Positions 1 to 9,397 are shown, numbered from the stretch's first letter. The stretch: DNA of 15,442 bases from Acanthamoeba sp. SK_2022b (GCA_027943245.1 JANDJZ010000283.1:1-15442); one strand, 5' to 3'. A program made the numbers and translations. The notes: generated by a model from the sequence alone, not told the origin.

Positions 1-100
1 ACAAACAAAAAAAAAAAAAAAACAACAAAAACAAACAAAACAAAAGTTGCCGACTGGTTTTTAGCATCGTTGGCAACAATCGCCGGTCAACAAACAGTAC

Positions 101-495
101 CCTTCACGGCGCAGAGTGAGGAGACGGTCTCGATCGGGTCGATGGGCTTACTCTGGTTGCCCGTCTTCAGGAAAGCGTAGTGCAGGGGCACACGGCCGTG
201 ATTGTCGCGCTTGTTGACGTCGGCCCCATTCTTCAGCAGGAAGTCCTCAATTTCGAACGAGGCATCCGCGCCAGCTGTAGGCGACATCACCACATGAACT
301 TGAGTCCTCTCTCTCTCTCTCTATTTAGATGAGCGAGCCATCGCGACGTACGTTCGGCGTAGGTGACGGCATAGTGAAGGCCGCTTAAGCCGTTCCCGTC
401 GGAGGCATTCACGTCTGCACCGGCGTGGACTAAGGTGCGCACCAGGTTCGTGTGCTTGCGCTGAAGCGCGTAATGCAGCGGGGTCCTGGGGAGGG

Positions 496-547
<52 letters not shown>

Positions 548-1667
548 CATAAAAATAAACATCATTTTTTTCAATGGAGAGAAGCTCGCGGTGTGCGTGT
601 ACTTGCGTCCCGAATCCTGAATATTGACGTTGGCCTTGGCCCGGAGTAGGGAGTTGACAATGGCCTGATTGCAGCAGTCCACGGCGGTGTGTAGCGCCGC
701 CCTGTCGGGAGGAGGGCCACGACAACGAGATTGGAATCCGGCAACATAAATAAAAGAAGAGATACTCTACGCCCCTGCAGGGAAGGTACCTTCCCTGCTG
801 CAATCTATCGACTTGGCTGTCGGCCTGGAGTAGGGCGTTGACCATGGTCAAGTTTTGCCTGCTCACGGCCAGGTGAAGCGGAAGGCTGCCCAAATGGTCG
901 GCCACGTTGACATTGATCGATGGCTCTGCCAGCAGCATGTTGAAGACATCCTGCCAAACGACAAAATTAATATTCGTAAGGAGTCCAAAAGCATCGATCC
1001 TGCTTACCTGGCGATTGCTGTTAATGGCCAAGTGGAGCGGAGTTTCCATTCTGTGGTCTTGGGCGTTGACGTCGAGCTTGTACTGGTGGATGAAGACCGA
1101 AAGCAGGTCGGGTTGGCTCACGAGCAAGTGCAGCGCCGTACGGTGCCCGTTGGGACTGTACTGCCGAGGGGCGTTCTGCTTGGGCTGCTGGGGGTCTGCC
1201 TTCTTCCAATCCCGCCATGCCTTGGTCGACTGCACCGGAGCGGTCGTGTCCACCGCACCCAATTCGATGAAACGTACAAGGAATTGACGGAACCTCTGCC
1301 TCTTCTCCTCCGGACTCACCACCGGAGCTTTTCCATACAAACATTTGACCAACCAATCAGCTGACTGCCGGCCACCGTGCGCGTGTGTGCGTGTGAAGGA
1401 ATACGTGTGAAGGATTGCGGTTAGGCTGGGACACGTTTGCTGAGCCAGGAGACCAAGAGCTGTAGTGCTGGACGAAGCGAAGGAACGGCGTGAATCCCTC
1501 GTTGTCGAGCTCGCTGGCCATCTCCTTGAAACGCTGCTCGCCCACGTTTCGTGCGATGGCCTCAAGAAGGGGTAACAAGTCCCTTTCCATGAGCTGTGGC
1601 GTCAGCTGGTGCAGTACATTGCGATCCTGTTACGCCACTAGGTGAGCTGGACGTGGTGACCGACTGC

Positions 1668-1744
<77 letters not shown>

Positions 1745-4700
1745 GCGAACCTGGGCGTTTAGGACGGATAACTGTGCGCCATTGTCGAGCAGAAAGATGA
1801 GGAGTTCCTCATTGTCGCGCCCCTTGGCGAGCACGAGCGGCGTCGACTTGTCCCCGGTCTGCGCATTCACGTCCGCTCCGTGCTCGATCAGCATCTTCGC
1901 GATCGCCACGCTCCAGTTCGTCCACTCCTTCTTCGTCTTCGTCTTCTTCGGCGCTTCGTTCTCGCCCGCATCGCCCTTTTCCTTGCCCTTGTCGTTTCCG
2001 TCGACGTCCATGTCGTCCTTCCCCGCATCGGCGCGAGGCGCGGTGCCGCCCGCGTCGTCGCCGTTGCTGCTGTTGTTGGCGTTGTCGGCCTTGAACTCGG
2101 CGGCGGCCTGCACCGGGTCAAAGTTCTGGGCGACGTAGTGCAGCGGCGTGAGGCCCTTGGTGTCGGGCGTGGTGACGTCGGCGTTCTTCTTCTCGATGAG
2201 GTACCGGAGCTGCTTGTGCGACGACTCGCTCACGATGTTCATCAGCTGGGAGGCCAGCGTGCGGCCGTCGTCGTCGCGGATGTTGACGTCGACGCTCGGC
2301 TGCTCCAGCAGAAAGTCGGCGCAGGCCAGGTGGCCCTTCTGCAGGGCGATGGCCAGGGGCGTCGTCTTCCAGTCGTTGGGCGCGTTGGGACCGGCGCCGT
2401 GCTCGACGAGCAGCTCGAGACACGCCCTCCACCCAAACGCCGCCGCGTAGTGGGCTGCCGTGTTTGTCGACGAATCGGCGCAGCACGCAGTGGCGCTCTA
2501 TGAAAAGAGAGAGAGAGAGAGAAGACATCAACTCTCTCTTTCTCTCGCGCGCGCGTTCATGCAAAAAGACGACACCGCGGGAGGTTTACCATGCGGAGCA
2601 GGTAGTTTAGGGCGACGAGCTGGCCGTTGCGCGCAGCGTGGATGACGGCCGTACGCTTGAGCTTGTCCGCGGCTTCGACGTTGCATCCAGCTTCGACCAG
2701 CACTGGTGCGTGTTGAGCAACACCGGTGGCCGGTCAGTCAATCGTGTGGACATAGGGTGGGCGAGATCGTGAGAGGTCGAGTGTGCGCAAGGGTACCCTT
2801 GGCAACATCGACGAAGCCCTGCGCGACAGCGTGGTGGAGGGGCGTCATGCGGTCGGCGTCGGGCGCTTCGATGTGGGCGCCCTTTTCGATGAGCAGCTCG
2901 ACCGCCTCGGGCTGGTTGTTGAGCACAGCAAAGTGAAGCGCGGTGAAGCGAGAGCCCTTGGACTTGGTGTCAATGTAGGGCACCAGTTTGGCTCTGGGCT
3001 TCTTACGTGGCGCTTCCTCCTCCTGATAAAAATATTAATTTATTAAGTTATATTGCATTATAAATTATTTTAAATCAAAAGTATATAAACTCATCAAATC
3101 AAGAAAACCAAAATCGACCGACAGATTAAAGGGTACCTCCTCCTCCTCTTCGCCGCTGCCGTGTTCCTTGTCCGATTCCTCAGCCTCCTTCTCCGCCTCC
3201 GCCATCTTGCGGCTGTCCCAGTCGAGCAGCAGCCTGATGGAATCGAGGCGACCACACTGCGCGGCAATCATCAACGGGGTGCTGCCCTCGCGATCCACCT
3301 CCCGGTGGCTGACGCCCCGGTCCAGCATGAGCTTGAGTGGGTCGCTGCCGGTGCAGGCCGCCGCGTAGTGGATGGGCTGTCGCTTGATCGTGTCGGCCAG
3401 TCGGTCCTCGGGCTTGGCCGCCAGAAGCTCCTTGAGGTACTTGGCGTTGGGGTTGATGGCTGCGCAGTGGAACGGCGTCATTATGCGATTCCCGGTGGGC
3501 CTCTTGCCGACGGATTGGATCCTGCGCACGCGCGCAAGTTTAGTGCGCGGTCTCAGCTCTTGAGGCGTCCAGGACGGGAGCGCCATCGCCGCCGGGGGCA
3601 GGGCGAGAGAGGGTTTTGTGGTTTGGTGGGGAGGGAGAGAAGGCTGTACTTGTATTGATCGAAGGGCTTGCCATCGTTGAGCAGGGCTTGCTTGTGGAGG
3701 AAATTGAAACCCCACCCGCCCTTCTTCTCGAACCATTCGATGAAGAAACCGGCCAGCTTCCTGTTGCCCACCTGCAATCAAGTTCAACCACCACGCCGCC
3801 ATGAGATATGCAATACGAACATTACGCGGGTGCGACGTCGGTGGAGTACATAGACGGCTTGGTAGATGTGATCAGCGATCAGCTCTTCGAAGCTGGGATA
3901 ATTGATCATGAGCCATTCGATGGTCGCTTGCTGCACTTCGGGGCATTGCAGTATCACCTATCACGCACAGGCAGTCATGAAATACACCGCAAAAACGGTA
4001 AATTCAAATAGTAAATGCATACGTAACAAATAAATAAATATCTAAATAAATAAATAACACGCCCTGCTGGCATGGCGCGGGGAAAAGATGAAGGGATACC
4101 TTGATCAGCGGTCCAGCCTCTTCAGGATCGGTTTCGTAGCCATGGATGGAGTAGTGTTCAGAGTCGGCAGCAAATGCGTTGTTGCCCTCCTTGCCGCCCC
4201 TGGAGGCGGCGACTCTCCGCACGGCGTGGTTCTGCGCGGCAAACGCCCAAGGTGTTCGTTCAGAGGGAGCCGGTCACTTGTTCCAGCTAACACTAGCTCG
4301 CGGCGCTACTTACGTAGGTGTGACGGTTGAACGAGCCCGTGCCCATGGTCTTCAAGCTGGTTCGGGTAGGCCTGGCGCGCTTTTGCTTGTGCCCGTTCTT
4401 GATGGCGCCCACCAGGATCTTGAGGGCTGCGATGTTGTTGGCCTTGATCGCGTACTCGACACACGTCAGCGGCACATCGACACTTCGTGGCACGAACAAG
4501 GAATGCACGAACTCCCAGTCCGTAGCCACCTGCGAGCCAGCCCTCACATTTCAGCATCCAAGTGTGTGCATGTGTGTATTGTATGTGTATGTGTGTGTGC
4601 ATGCGTGGTGGTACCGCTTGGAGGAGAGCTAGGTCGTTGCTGAGGACAGCGCGGATGGCCTCGCGGCTACTACACAGAGTGCAGCATTCACCACGGAGCT

Positions 4701-6297
4701 TGCCGTCGGCCACGTCGAATGTGGGGTCGGCGGTGATCTTCTTGACCGACTTGTCCAGCTTGCCCACGCGCTTTCCTCTCCTCCCTCCCTTTGGTGCGGC
4801 AGTACGGGCACGCTTGGTCGGCCGCTTTGTTGCGCCTTCGTCTTCCTCGTCATCACTGCCATCACCTCCGTCGTCGTCATCGGCCTTCCTCTTCTTCCGA
4901 CTTGTACCGCTGGTCCCAGACGCTGTCCCTATCCGCTACTCGCCAAGAACTCACAAAATTAGAAAGAAAATTAGAGAAAAAGAAGGAAATGGTGGAAACC
5001 TTGGCGGCGCTCCTCCTGGCCGCCTGGCGTCGGGCGCCGCGGTGGGCTACGTTGACCGCCTTGCCGGGCGCGAAGGTGGGATCCTCGATCTTCTCCAGCC
5101 GCTCGAGCAGCTTCTCCTCTGCCTCTTCCGCTTTGATGATCTGCGGTTTACTATGGGTCTTCTTCAGCTGTGCCTTCTTTTTATGCACCTCCTTGACCTT
5201 GCTCACCGCTGCTGCCTCCTTCCTCATCTCCGTGGAACTGTCCTCTCCTTCCTCCTCATCTCCTTTGCTGGCATCCTCATCTGCTTCTGCTTCTGCTTCT
5301 TCGCCTTCATCAGCCGCCAACTGTCGAGTCCTTTCTATCTCCTGCTTGGCCTCTTCCTCCTCCGAGTCGAGCTCCTTGAGCGTGAGCACCTTTTGCCTCT
5401 CGGTTTCAGAGAGCACCAACGTATCGTCTTCTCCGTTCTGCGTCAATTGAAGTCAAGAAAAACATTAAACTATTTTTAAACCCACTAATAAAAATGGCAA
5501 TGATTCATTGGTCTCGGCTTACCTCGAGCTTGACGCGGCAGATGATGGAGCCACATGGGACAGAGTCATACTCATCGAACTGCCACACGGACTTCTTGCC
5601 CGCATGATGGTCCAGCCACAGAACGTGCACCACAGACTGCACCTTGGCAAACACGTCCTCGCGCAACTGGGCCAGGTAGAACTCCTCCTCGTCGGTCTCC
5701 GGGTTCACCGCCACGAACTCGTTGGCGCCTGATCCCGTGCAGCCGATTTGTGAGCGCCGAGATAAACCGGGCCGCGCGACAAACCAAAAACACGTACCGT
5801 ATTTGGGCTTAATGTCGGTGATGAAGGTGAGTGTACTGTCGGGCACCTCGTGTTCAGTCTTCACTCGCGTGCGACACTCCCGCAGTCTTCCAAGCTTCTA
5901 TCGGTAATTGCCCAGAACTCAGTTGGCGGAACTGCAAAAAAAAGGTAAGGTGGGGCACCTTGGTGCCTTGGTTGAGGGCCACGAACTCGTCGTAGAGTGA
6001 GAGCTTTCGGGCGCGGCCCTGGCGAGGAGTGCGACTCTCTTCATCATCGCTGCTGCCACTGCTCACCTCCTTTGCTTTGCTGGTCTTATTGTCGGAGGTG
6101 CCCTTTTTGTTCTTCTGTGCGCTCTCTTGCGCGCGCCGTTTTCGTTTCCCAGCACCTCGGCCCGCTTGTGCTCCCCCTCTCGCCTTTTCTTCCTTCTCTT
6201 GCTCTTCCTTGTCTTTGCTTGCCCTCTTCGCCTTCTTTCCCCTTGCTCCGCTGTTTTTCTGACATCCCGGACCACCAGCCGCCTGTTCCTCGTCCAT
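101..6297 (-). CDS. Giant ankyrin-repeat protein with BAH-like N-terminal module, 19 exons visible, partial at left edge
   Basis: The model was built by matching reading phase across GT..AG sites on the minus strand. Exons: 6297-5959, 5897-5798, 5728-5523, 5437-5000, 4935-4615, 4529-4314, 4231-4100, 3957-3826 (or to 3850), 3771-3650, 3521-3137, 3022-2797, 2702-2590, 2497-1751, 1626-1435 (or to 1405), 1364-1008, 950-790, 701-603, 485-352, 274-101. They sum to about 1,531 codons, all phases agree, and the gene continues leftward after a GT donor at 100-99. Residues 1-113 are Lys/Glu/Ser-rich and end in an acidic Ser stretch. About residues 150-215 resemble the end of a BAH domain (VVHVLWLDHH, then DSVPCGSIICRVKLE). 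Residues 216-470 are highly charged with basic tracts, suggesting a nuclear protein. From about residue 690 on come many ankyrin repeats (TPLHYA, ALHFAV, LPLHLAV, GADVN). Two exon ends are ambiguous. The start ATG at 6297 has a purine at +4 and no in-frame upstream exon was found. Ankyrin proteins bind partners; the specific function here is unknown. Confidence 0.85.
498..543. repeat. Perfect (AC)23 microsatellite inside an intron
   Basis: Twenty-three uninterrupted AC units on the plus strand (GT on the coding strand). It lies in the intron 486-602 of the ankyrin gene, close to its 3' splice site at 487-486. Reading frames that run through it give long Cys-Val or Thr-His runs that are not real protein. 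Confidence 0.95.
1669..1742. repeat. Perfect (AC)37 microsatellite inside an intron
   Basis: Thirty-seven uninterrupted AC units, filling most of the 124-nt intron 1627-1750 of the ankyrin gene (GT repeats on the coding strand). The repeat begins 7 nt downstream of the donor (gttcgc, minus strand, 1750 downward). The acceptor used is inferred as the AG at 1628-1627, since an upstream AG after the repeat (ttgcag) leads to a stop. Confidence 0.95.
4560..4608. repeat. Impure TG-rich repeat in an intron
   Basis: An interrupted run of TG/TATG units on the plus strand (CA-rich on the coding strand) inside the ankyrin-gene intron 4530-4614. It looks like a decayed relative of the two perfect CA microsatellites, but in the opposite orientation relative to the gene. 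Confidence 0.7.
5523..5897 (-). other. BAH-like module of the ankyrin protein (exons 2-3)
   Basis: Exons 5897-5798 and 5728-5523 join to give a compact segment that reads NEFVAVNPETDEEEFYLAQL, then VVHVLWLDHH, then FDEYDSVPCGSIICRVKLE. BAH domains typically end with a Trp-containing strand followed by an acidic segment and a 'D-T/S-V-P-x-x-S-I-x-x-K-V' strand, which this matches by eye. BAH domains mediate chromatin and protein contacts. The resemblance is not proven; another small beta-barrel fold (Tudor-like) is possible. Confidence 0.4.
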
Positions 6298-6412
6298 CGC
6301 GTTGGTCTACGGTACTTCCCTGTAGAAAAATAACTTTATTAATAGGCTTTTTCTTCTTGGAATCGTAAATGATGCCAAGAAAACTGGACATCTCAGCTCT
6401 ACAAAAGAGAAA

Positions 6413-6485
6413 CTCCCCGGGCAGGGTTCGAACCTGCGACCTCACGGTTAACAGCCGTGCGCTCTACCAACTAAGCTACCGAGGA
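6413..6485 (-). tRNA. tRNA-Asn (anticodon GTT), copy 1
   Basis: The cloverleaf can be drawn fully: 7-bp acceptor stem TCCTCGG/CCGGGGA (one T-G pair), D stem GCTT/GAGC, anticodon stem CACGG/CCGTG with loop CTGTTAA giving anticodon GTT, T stem GCAGG/CCTGC with loop TTCGAAC, discriminator G. It is 73 nt, has no intron, and no CCA is encoded, as expected of a nuclear gene. A short T run (cttttg) follows and may serve as the RNA polymerase III terminator. It lies between the start of the ankyrin gene and the deaminase gene. Identical to the copy at 9583-9655. Confidence 0.97.
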
Positions 6486-6564
6486 TGCCTTGCTTAGTAT
6501 TGCTTATGGTGGGGTAGGGATAGTCGTATGATTGTTGTTCATATCGCGTATCAGCAAATCTCGT

Positions 6565-6600
6565 TTCTTATTGTTGTTTCTTTCACTTCATCATCATCAG
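6565..6600 (+). promoter_or_regulatory. Possible 3' splice site of a 5'-UTR or upstream intron (deaminase gene)
   Basis: A T/C-rich stretch ending in catcatcag lies just before the deaminase start at 6628 and looks like a polypyrimidine tract plus acceptor. The frame upstream (from 6532) is open but hydrophobic and non-coding in appearance, so I place the start at 6628. Confidence 0.3.
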
Positions 6601-6627
6601 ATCACCAGCCAAGCCGAAGGTCCATTC

Positions 6628-7650
6628 ATGAATCGTGTTGAGAAGTATCTACGCCTCGCCGCAGAGGAGGCAGAGAATAGCGACATGCATTACAAGCATG
6701 GTGCCGTGGTTGTCAAGGGTGGCCACATTGTGGCCAAGGGCCACAATTCTCGTCGCAGCAGGGTGGAGGGTGAGAACTATTGGTACCCTTACCTCATACC
6801 CCCGCCCCTTGTTGTTCTTTTTTTAACAATTCTTTCTTCGTTCCAAATCAGCTCGACCCACGCCGAGATGAACTCTCTGTGCCGTTTTGAAGCGGGCAAC
6901 GAAGTCGAACAACGGCAGCAACAAGAAGAACAAGAAGAACGCCAATAGGCATCGGTGCTACTCTCTCGTCTCTTCCCTTTCTTCTTGTTGTTGCCTCTAC
7001 GCGTGGGCTCACCCAATTTCTCTTCTACGTGCACGGGTTCAGACTCAAGCGTGTGAAGGGGTGTGACCTCTACGTGGTTCGGCTGGACGGAGAGGGCCTG
7101 GGCGAGTCCCGGCCCTGCCACCTCTGCCTCGAGTGGCTCCGCGCGTGCGGCGTCAAGCGAGTGTTCTTCAGCGTCCGCCAGCAGACGACGGAGCGGCAGC
7201 AGCAGCAGCAGCAGCAGCAGCTCGGCAACCTCCACGAGCCTCTCGCTGTCGTGCGCTGGGTGAAGCAGGTGCGGTTGGTCATGCGAAGCCTTCCTCTATT
7301 CTTCCAGGAAGGCTCACGCCCTGGTGGCCCATTCGTGCACACCACCAGACGCTGGACGCTCTCAGCGCCGAGACGCAGTACGTCACCATGTCGGAGCGTT
7401 TCCTCGCCAGCCGCGCGGCAAACGTACGCCCCCCCCCCCATTCCCCTCGAGCTGCTGTGGGGAGTCGTTCGAAGCTCACCGGGCTCCCCTGTCCCCCATG
7501 ACGCAGGGCCGTTGGCATGAGCCACCAAACCCCAACCACTAGGTCACCACACACCACAGAGATAATAAACGCAACGCAATGCAAACGTCTTTTCAGCCAG
7601 ACGAGGCGATGAACGCCATCGTCATCGTGGACTACTGGCCCGCAGCGCAT
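6628..7650 (+). CDS. Zinc-dependent cytidine/deoxycytidylate deaminase-family protein (multi-exon, 3' end uncertain)
   Basis: The first exon (ATG at 6628 to 6782) gives MNRVEKYLRLAAEEAENSDM followed by a KHGAVVV-type strand. A 69-nt intron (6783-6851, donor gtaccc) leads to STHAEM, whose His (about residue 55) and Glu are the zinc ligand and proton shuttle of the cytidine deaminase superfamily. A later exon from about 7043 or 7050 to 7268 carries RPCHLC, the PCxxC motif with two Cys zinc ligands, then a Gln run. Probable further exons are 7349-7423 (TLDALSAETQYV) and from 7597 (PDEAMNAIVIVDYW); all join in phase 0. The join between the HAE and PCxxC exons has two in-frame solutions (6878 to 7043, or 6903 to 7050). 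The stop is not settled: the frame runs into (TGG)n and the 3' end of the opposite gene, so the given end is approximate. Likely role: deamination of a cytosine nucleotide or nucleoside; the exact substrate cannot be read from sequence. Confidence 0.75.
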
Positions 7651-8612
7651 TGGTGGTGGTGGTGGTGGTGGTGGTCGGGCGACAGGGAGAGGCCCATGCG
7701 GCGGAGGAGGGACCGGAACACCATCTGGCGCTGGTGGTCGCCCGCCAGCAACGGGCCCAAGATGGCGCGCAGATGCGGATCGCCGCTCTCCGCGGAGGCC
7801 TCGCTCGCCGTCAACAGCAGGCGGGGGTCGTGTTCCGGATGCACGCCGCACAGAATGGCCTTGCCCTTGCCCACGCGGCACTCGATGATGGCCACGTCGT
7901 CGTCGCCGTCATCGTCACCTTCATCTTCATCTTCATCGTCACGCCTGATATGGTCTCTGTTGTAGAACGCAAGCGGCCTGCACGCCGGGTCCGAGCCCAC
8001 GAAGCTGCACCCGCCGTTGTAGTAGACGACTGCCTGGCGGCGGGGCTGGCCAACGCTGGGCTCGGCTTGTGTTGTGTGTGTGGTGGCGATGGCGTAGTAC
8101 TCCTCCTCCTCCTCCTCGACCAGGTCCAGCAGTGCAGCCCTGGCGCCGCTCTCGCTCGCGTAGGCGAAGCCGGGGAAGTAGGCGCCCCGGGCCGTGCCCG
8201 CGAAGAAGCCCAGCTCGCGGTCCTCGCACACCTCCAGCCCGGCGGCGCTGCCCTTCTCGAACTCAACCCTCGCGCAGCCGTAGTAGGCCCCCGCGCACAC
8301 GCCCAGGTAGTGGCCTCCCCGCTCCTCGACGAAGCGGCGGATTTCGGCGTTGCCCGCCCCCCTGAGCGCCCGGTCGTAGGGCACGTCGGCCCCGCCGGGC
8401 ATCACCAACAGCACGGCCTCGTCCACCCAGGAGGCGGTCATCTGGTCCGGCGGTTGGCCTGCCGCGGCGAGGCCAGCGGCGTTTATGCGCCGGACGGCGT
8501 GCTTGGCCGGGTCGAGGTGGCGCCGGAGACTGTGCAGGGTGTGCTCGAGGCTGCGCCTTCCGACCCCCTCATCGTCGTACACCAGCACCACCCCTCCCGA
8601 CATGAGAAACAT
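7632..8612 (-). CDS. Stand-alone BPL_N-type glutamine amidotransferase-like protein (326 aa)
   Basis: A single uninterrupted frame, unusual in this intron-dense region. The protein has a class-I amidotransferase-like (DJ-1/flavodoxin-type) fold signature: MPGGADVPYD at about residue 71-80 and the nucleophile elbow GVCAGAYYG with Cys106. This pairing is typical of the N-terminal domain of eukaryotic biotin-protein ligases (BPL_N), but no ligase domain follows. An acidic Asp/Glu run lies near residues 225-240, and a late strand reads GKGKAILCGVHPEHDP. The C-terminus carries a run of His encoded by a CAC repeat. The start could be the ATG at 8612 or the second one at 8603. Its reaction is unknown; family members have been proposed to act as amidotransferases or binding domains. 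Only about 70 nt separate it from the stop of the next minus-strand gene. Confidence 0.8.
   Translation of the reverse strand: MFLMSGGVVLVYDDEGVGRRSLEHTLHSLRRHLDPAKHAVRRINAAGLAAAGQPPDQMTASWVDEAVLLVMPGGADVPYDRALRGAGNAEIRRFVEERGGHYLGVCAGAYYGCARVEFEKGSAAGLEVCEDRELGFFAGTARGAYFPGFAYASESGARAALLDLVEEEEEEYYAIATTHTTQAEPSVGQPRRQAVVYYNGGCSFVGSDPACRPLAFYNRDHIRRDDEDEDEGDDDGDDDVAIIECRVGKGKAILCGVHPEHDPRLLLTASEASAESGDPHLRAILGPLLAGDHQRQMVFRSLLRRMGLSLSPDHHHHHHHQCAAGQ
7651..7674. repeat. (TGG)n trinucleotide repeat, encodes poly-His on minus strand
   Basis: A short perfect TGG/CCA repeat. On the minus strand it encodes the His run at the C-terminus of the BPL_N protein; on the plus strand the deaminase frame enters it as poly-Trp, which is not credible protein and is one reason for leaving that gene's end open. 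Confidence 0.85.
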
Positions 8613-8682
8613 AAAAATGGAAAAAATAAATTATATATTTAAAATAAGGAAATGGTTTGGTCTGTACAGCCACACGCCGGAC

Positions 8683-9397
8683 TTAGACAGCGCTGTAATG
8701 CTTTGCGTGGTGGGAGTAGCCGTGGTGGTGGTGGTCTTGGTGGTGGTGCAGGATGGGCTGCTCGTGGTGCACATGGTGGACCTGAGGCTGGCCTGCGATG
8801 ACGTAGGTGCTGTGGCGCGGGCGACAGCAGAGGCAGAAGATGAGGCCGAACACAATGGCCACCAGACAACAGAAGCCCACGATGGAGGCGACGATGATGC
8901 CAATAATGGCGCCCACACCCAGCACGACAGCGTCCACGTCCTGTGGAATCACCGGTGTCACCAAACGAGGACGGCAAAGAGAGAGAGAGAGGCAACGTAC
9001 GCTAGGGCAGATGTTGTGAGTCCAGTACTTGCGCGTGCACGAGCTGGGCTTGCTGCAGCTGGTGCTGCTGGAGCATGCCGTGCAGTAGCCGGAGCTGTCG
9101 CTATCGCCACACCAGCCACAGTTACCCTGTATCGGAGATGCGATCATGAGCCACCCTAAGAAAGTGGATCAAAGAAGGATCTGATGGACGCACATTGCAG
9201 GTGGAGCAGTCGGTGTAGAAATTGCAGAGGGCGTCAGCCTCAACAGGAGTTTGGGCAGCAGATGAGGAAGAGGACTCCTCTACGGGAGCAGCATCGCTGG
9301 TCACCGGGAGCTCTTCCGCAGAGGCGAAGACAGCCAGGAAGGCCGCAAACAGCACAAGAAGGCTCAAAAAGCTGGTGTACTGGTGTTGGCGCGCCAT
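8683..9397 (-). CDS. Type I membrane protein with PSI-like Cys-rich domain and His-rich cytoplasmic tail (195 aa)
   Basis: Three exons: 9397-9194, 9126-9001, 8940-8683; introns of 67 and 60 nt with GT..AG ends, all joins in phase 0, stop TAA at 8685-8683. Residues 1-27 are a signal peptide (LSLLVLFAAFLAVFASA core, likely cleavage before EEL). A Ser/Glu/Ala-rich linker follows. Residues 58-108 hold ten Cys in a pattern like a PSI domain (CNFYTDCSTC, NCGWC, further Cys to NIC). Residues about 114-146 form a transmembrane helix with Gly-rich start and a Cys cluster (FCLCC) at its inner end, a likely palmitoylation site. The last 32 residues contain 14 His. PSI domains are disulfide-rich extracellular modules found in surface receptors. 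The role is unknown; adhesion, sensing or metal binding by the tail are inferences. Confidence 0.85.

Noticed and set aside
1..60. Poly-A-like run at the left edge as a retrotransposon tail
   Set aside because: On the coding strand it is a T-rich tract, better explained as a polypyrimidine tract of the intron that follows the ankyrin exon ending at 101.
452..649. Plus-strand frame with poly Thr-His (and the matching Cys-Val frames on minus)
   Set aside because: Translations of the (CA)n microsatellite in an intron; not protein.
1596..2503. Plus-strand frames opposite the ankyrin exon 2497-1751
   Set aside because: Shadow frames created by high third-position GC of the real minus-strand ankyrin exon.
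3065..3136. Extension of the ankyrin exon 3521-3137 past 3137
   Set aside because: A GT donor at 3136 with an acceptor at 3024-3023 keeps phase 0 and resumes an ankyrin-bearing exon; the extension is AT-rich and ends in a stop.
4562..5479. Plus-strand 305-codon frame rich in Ser, Leu and Phe
   Set aside because: Antisense to Glu/Lys-rich ankyrin-gene exons 4 and 5 and crosses their introns.
6904..6960. Frameshift making the deaminase a pseudogene
   Set aside because: Two in-frame splice solutions keep the gene intact, and downstream exons (7349-7423, 7597 on) also join in frame, so a frameshift is not needed.
7308..7348. Second apparent frame change in the deaminase before TLDALSAETQYV
   Set aside because: Using the AG at 7347-7348 as acceptor gives an 80-nt intron (7269-7348) and keeps phase 0.
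7650..8642. Plus-strand 330-codon frame opposite the BPL_N gene, starting with poly-Val
   Set aside because: Antisense to a clear amidotransferase-like protein; begins in the TGG/GTG repeat and has no recognisable motif.
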